Of a stretch of 64,000 nucleotides of DNA, positions 60,954 through 64,000 are shown in pieces. Each line of letters starts with the position of its first letter. The first letter of the stretch is position 1. This DNA is from an uncultured Salinimicrobium sp. (GTDB lineage Bacteria; Bacteroidota; Bacteroidia; Flavobacteriales; Flavobacteriaceae), in the NCBI GenBank assembly GCA_946887075.1, contig CAMPKA010000008.1:1-64000 (forward strand), written 5' to 3'. The notes under the pieces are model-generated. The model saw nothing but the letters and a program-made list of their open reading frames with translations, was not told the DNA's origin and made no database searches. A program made the position numbers and the translations under genes.

Positions 60954-62252
60954 ATGGAACCAAAAGGCCTTAATACAACCAAAGACCCTGATGCTCAATA
61001 TGTGCATCCCCTTGAGAATTCAAAGGATTTGGACCCATTGATCGACCGGATCGGCAATTCACGATATGTCCTGCTGGGTGAGGCCAGTCACGGCACCCAT
61101 GAATATTACACCTGGCGTACCGAGATATCCAAAAGGCTGATCCAGGAAAAAGGCTTTTCCCTGGTGGCAGTCGAGGGAGATTGGCCGGATTGCTTTAAGA
61201 TCAATCGCTGGATCAAGGGGCAGGAGGATTCCCCCGTACAGGAGGTACTGCAGAGTTTCAATCGCTGGCCAACCTGGATGTGGGCCAACTGGGAAATTGC
61301 CGCTTTTGCGGAATGGCTAAAAAAATACAACCACCTGCGCAGTTATGAAGACAGGATCGGTTTTTACGGACTTGACGTCTATAGCCTGTGGGAATCGATG
61401 GAAACCATCGTAAAATATCTGGACAAGGAGGATCCGGAGACCGCGGTTCTCGCACGTCGTGCGGCTGATTGCTTTGAACCTTACCGTAAGAATGACTCCT
61501 ATGTCACCGCCTACCAGGGATTGAGCCAGAAATGCAGAACGGAGGTGGTCCAGCTCCTGTCCGAGGTCAGGCAGCGGGTAAATCAGTATGAGAATGAACC
61601 CGAGGCCGGTCTGAATGCAGAACTGAACTCGCTGGTGATCAAAAACGCGGAGAAATATTATGAGGCGATGGCCCGTTTTGACAGTTCCTCCTGGAATGTT
61701 CGGGATATCCATATGGTCGAGACCCTGAATACACTGATGGACTACCACGAGAACGCTAAGGTCATTGTCTGGGAACACAATACGCACATCGGGGACGCCC
61801 GGGCTACTGATATGGCCGCTCATGGAATGCATAACGTGGGTCAGCTGGTCCGCCAGCAACACAGCAAGGAGGGCGTGGTCCTGGTCGGATTTGGTTCCTA
61901 TGAAGGATCTGTGATTGCCGGGGAATCCTGGGGTGCGCCTATGCGGGAAATGGAGCTTCCACCGGCAATCGAGGGAAGCATAGAGAAAGAGCTCCACCAG
62001 TTGGGAGCCAAAAACAAACTGCTGATTTTCGACAAGGAATCCCCGTGGAAGGAAATCCTGAAGCCTCGATTCGGTCATAGGGCTGTGGGGGTGGTTTATG
62101 ATCCGCACTGGGAGCGGGGCAATTATGTCCCGTCAAAGATGACAGAACGCTACGACGCCTTCCTCTTTATCGATCGCACCAAAGCGCTCCATCCCATTCA
62201 CCTGAAACCAGACGGAAAGCGAGTGCCTGAAACCTATCCCTTCGGAATGTAA
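60954..62252 (+). CDS. Erythromycin esterase-family protein
   Basis: A 432-residue protein of the Ere superfamily. The start block LGEASHGTHEYYTWRTEISKRLI, VEGDWPDC, the helical core around VWEHNTHIGDARATDM, and the end WEILKPRFGHRAVGVVYD-like stretch hold the His/Glu set used in hydrolysis. Members hydrolyse macrolide lactones or serve other esterase roles; most non-plasmid homologs have no known substrate. No signal peptide. The MBL gene follows 11 bases later. Confidence 0.9.
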   Translation: MEPKGLNTTKDPDAQYVHPLENSKDLDPLIDRIGNSRYVLLGEASHGTHEYYTWRTEISKRLIQEKGFSLVAVEGDWPDCFKINRWIKGQEDSPVQEVLQSFNRWPTWMWANWEIAAFAEWLKKYNHLRSYEDRIGFYGLDVYSLWESMETIVKYLDKEDPETAVLARRAADCFEPYRKNDSYVTAYQGLSQKCRTEVVQLLSEVRQRVNQYENEPEAGLNAELNSLVIKNAEKYYEAMARFDSSSWNVRDIHMVETLNTLMDYHENAKVIVWEHNTHIGDARATDMAAHGMHNVGQLVRQQHSKEGVVLVGFGSYEGSVIAGESWGAPMREMELPPAIEGSIEKELHQLGAKNKLLIFDKESPWKEILKPRFGHRAVGVVYDPHWERGNYVPSKMTERYDAFLFIDRTKALHPIHLKPDGKRVPETYPFGM

Positions 62253-62263
62253 ATCTTTCTGCC

Positions 62264-62947
62264 ATGAAAATCAGCATACTTGGAACGCGCGGGAAGATTA
62301 AACCTACGGCAGAGCGACACAGCCTTCATACCGGAATTCTCCTGGATGATACGATCCTTGTCGACATCGGACAACGGGAATACCTCGACCACCAACCAGA
62401 GGCTATCGTTTTCACCCATTTCCATCCCGACCACGCCTATTTTGTTGAATCCGGGGAAACCTTCACCCCTGGTATCCCCATTTTCGGACCGGAGCAGCAT
62501 GAGCTGGTTCCGAAGCTTAGACTTGTCAGGGGCAGCTTCCGGATCGGCGATTATGACTTTCGACCTATTCCCGTGATCCATGCCCTCCGCCTGAAATCCC
62601 TGGGTTACCTGATCACAAAGGGCGATAAAAGAATTCTGATCACAGGAGATGTCGCCTGGATAGAAAAAGAATACCTGGCAGATCTGCCCCAGGTGGATCT
62701 GGTGATCACCGAAGCCTCCTATATCAACAGAGGCGGGAGGATCAATCGGAAGAAAGACCGGATCTTCGGGCACACCGGGGCTCCGGACCTGGTGCGCCTG
62801 CTCGGACCGCTCACAAGTAAACTCGTGTTTCTCCACTACGGATCCTGGTTCTACAACAACATTCCTGAAAGCAAGGAAAGGCTCAGCGCCCTTTCCGACG
62901 AGATCACCATTATCCCCGCCCACGACGGAATGGAAATCGAATTATGA
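62264..62947 (+). CDS. MBL-fold metallo-hydrolase
   Basis: A 227-residue beta-lactamase-fold hydrolase. The metal motif is THFHPDHAYF (H-x-H-x-D-H), with an IDIGQ-type strand before it, a third metal site near LITGDVAWIEKE and a distal His in VFLHYGSW. Small size and lack of extra domains give no substrate clue. It follows the esterase-like gene by 11 bases and overlaps the convergent glycosylase end by 6 bases. Confidence 0.9.
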   Translation: MKISILGTRGKIKPTAERHSLHTGILLDDTILVDIGQREYLDHQPEAIVFTHFHPDHAYFVESGETFTPGIPIFGPEQHELVPKLRLVRGSFRIGDYDFRPIPVIHALRLKSLGYLITKGDKRILITGDVAWIEKEYLADLPQVDLVITEASYINRGGRINRKKDRIFGHTGAPDLVRLLGPLTSKLVFLHYGSWFYNNIPESKERLSALSDEITIIPAHDGMEIEL

Positions 62948-63730
62948 GGCGCCCTTCTTTTGGCAGGACGGACAGAAGTAAGTGCTGCGGCCAGCGATTT
63001 TTTCCATTTGGATTTTTCCGGTGCACCGGGGGCAATCGGCTCCGGCTTTACGATGCGGGGTAATCCAGTCCTCCGGTAAACCGGAGCGGTCTCCATCCAT
63101 CGCTATCGCCTTTTCCAGTACCTCCCTCACCTTTTTGTAGAGGATTTTGCGTCGGGAGGCCCCAATATCAGGTACGGCCGTGGCAGGATGAATTTTCGCC
63201 TGGAATAGCATTTCGTCCGCATAGACATTTCCGATCCCGGCCAACAGATGCTGATCCATCAGCAGACTTTTTATTCCGGCCCGGCTGGAATCCAGCAGGT
63301 CCAGGAATTTCTTCTGGTCTAGATCAAGAGCATCCTCTCCCAGGTCCTGTTCTTCCCGGAAATCCGACAAACTTTCCGTAAGGAAGAGTTTCCCCAGTTT
63401 GCGACGGCAGACGTAGGCCAGGTGCTCTTCCCGCTCAAAGGAAAAAACCACCCTGGAATATTTTGGCAACGCGTCTTTCTTAAAGAACTCGGGTTTTCCG
63501 CTCATTCCAAAATGCATCACCAGATCTTTTTTCCCGCTGGTCTCCAGGTACAGGTATTTTCCCAGGCGTGCCGCCCGTGTAAATGCTTTCCCTATCAGGA
63601 ATTTCTCAAAATCCTGCTGGGGAGCTCTGAGGGATCCGGTATGGTGAAAGTCAATATGGGTAATCCTTTTATGAAGGGATGTTTCTTCGAGGTACTTCTG
63701 GTATAGTGCAATCTCCGGTAATTCTGGCAT
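62942..63730 (-). CDS. Formamidopyrimidine-DNA glycosylase-type enzyme (Fpg/Nei)
   Basis: A 262-residue DNA glycosylase/AP lyase. The catalytic Pro2 follows Met in MPELPEIALYQKYL, which fixes the start at 63730 (a longer frame to 63742 would place Pro elsewhere). The DNA-binding helix-two-turn-helix region (LLMDQHLLAGIGNVYADEMLF) and the C-terminal zinc finger CPRC...CPSC are present. Whether it acts on 8-oxoguanine like Fpg or as an Nei type cannot be set. Confidence 0.93.
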   Translation of the reverse strand: MPELPEIALYQKYLEETSLHKRITHIDFHHTGSLRAPQQDFEKFLIGKAFTRAARLGKYLYLETSGKKDLVMHFGMSGKPEFFKKDALPKYSRVVFSFEREEHLAYVCRRKLGKLFLTESLSDFREEQDLGEDALDLDQKKFLDLLDSSRAGIKSLLMDQHLLAGIGNVYADEMLFQAKIHPATAVPDIGASRRKILYKKVREVLEKAIAMDGDRSGLPEDWITPHRKAGADCPRCTGKIQMEKIAGRSTYFCPSCQKKGAS

Positions 63731-63800
63731 AACTTCAAGCATTTTTGTAATTTGAAGGTATTAAAAAACATTGTTCTAAAGCAGTTTTTGATAACGATTT

Positions 63801-64000
63801 ATGACGCTCAGAATCGCCGTTATCCTAATGGCCCTTTCCCTTCTGCCCGGTTGCTTCCTAGGCTGCGCCGTGCAACGACAGGAACAGCCTGTGGTGATTT
63901 TGCAGGGTAACAAGACGGTCCCTAAAGTATTCGCAGAGGAAGCTGCCGTTGCCCTGTCATATTACCCAGACCTTCGGCTGATCCCGATCACCTTCGAGAT
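63801..64000 (+). CDS. Lipoprotein gene cut by the window end
   Basis: An open frame from ATG 63801 to the window end (66 codons). It begins with a lipoprotein-type signal (MTLRIAVILMALSLLPGCFLGC), then VQRQEQPVVILQGNKTVPKVFAEEAAVALSYYPDLRLIPITFE. The Cys at position 18 or 22 would carry the lipid. No family is recognised from this fragment. Confidence 0.65.
   Translation, partial: MTLRIAVILMALSLLPGCFLGCAVQRQEQPVVILQGNKTVPKVFAEEAAVALSYYPDLRLIPITFE

Noticed and set aside
1..64000. CRISPR arrays, integrases, transposases and phage genes
   Set aside because: None seen: no direct repeats with regular spacers and no recognisable mobile-element proteins.

Overview
The window looks like a piece of chromosome from a marine-type member of the Flavobacteriia (phylum Bacteroidota). 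Three things point there: a type IX secretion (T9SS) surface protein with a gliding-type C-terminal domain followed by PorP/SprF and PorE-like genes; families that are typical of the phylum (DUF5606, DUF5777, OstA-like, DUF349, DUF368); and Bacteroidota -7 promoter boxes of the form TAnnTTTG in front of many genes. Species cannot be told from the sequence alone. No rRNA, tRNA, CRISPR array, transposase, integrase or phage gene was seen.

Layout. 1-3975: T9SS surface protein (5' cut by the window edge), PorP/SprF-like protein, PorE-like OmpA/TPR/PD40 protein. 4100-5099: two small lipoproteins, one with a CAP domain. 5296-8036 (minus): pyrR-pyrB-hypothetical-rnz. 8230-14180: mixed secreted or envelope enzymes (NADP-binding oxidoreductase, an anchored kinase-like protein, methylglyoxal synthase, serine hydrolase, proline iminopeptidase-like hydrolase, L,D-transpeptidase). 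14375-17663: small LptA-like protein, an ECF sigma factor, then YceI, DUF5777 and a His-rich lipoprotein. 17751-29381: rpsA, OstA-like protein, class III aminotransferase, TPR protein, two DUF368 membrane proteins, aroE and a DUF349 protein. 29564-32610: GrpB-family protein, then ruvX-def-DUF5606-mazG (minus). 32693-40316: dapD and a seven-gene envelope glycan cluster. 40300-43373: tsaC-type gene, CCA-adding enzyme, heme A synthase. 44983-46862: an AT-rich accessory patch with a Ycf48-like lipoprotein and debris. 46863-53483: pRiA4b-type protein, nucleoid-associated protein, a kinase-like hypothetical, ABC exporter pair, uvrB. 53653-64000: Hsp20, half-size DUF1456, cysH, two tandem small secreted paralogs, sucC, LON-domain protein, lysA, ion channel, erythromycin esterase-like protein, MBL hydrolase, Fpg-type glycosylase and a cut lipoprotein.

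The most interesting signal is regulatory. A bipartite motif, TGTAAC, exactly 16 bases, then a GTC-containing box, stands 19-52 bases before four different transcription units on both strands: the proline iminopeptidase-like hydrolase (12320), the ABC exporter (49659), and the two tandem small secreted proteins (55622 and 56121). A weaker version with the same spacing precedes the ECF sigma gene itself (14962). This looks like an ECF sigma regulon that may be controlled by the sigma factor encoded in the window. Its members suggest an envelope response. The link between sigma factor and motif is inference.

Other points of interest are two unannotated kinase-fold candidates (9010 and 48507), an envelope cluster combining a LicC-like cytidylyltransferase with a CDP-glycerol glycerophosphotransferase-like protein, and phased CCTTAA repeats between the ion channel and the esterase.
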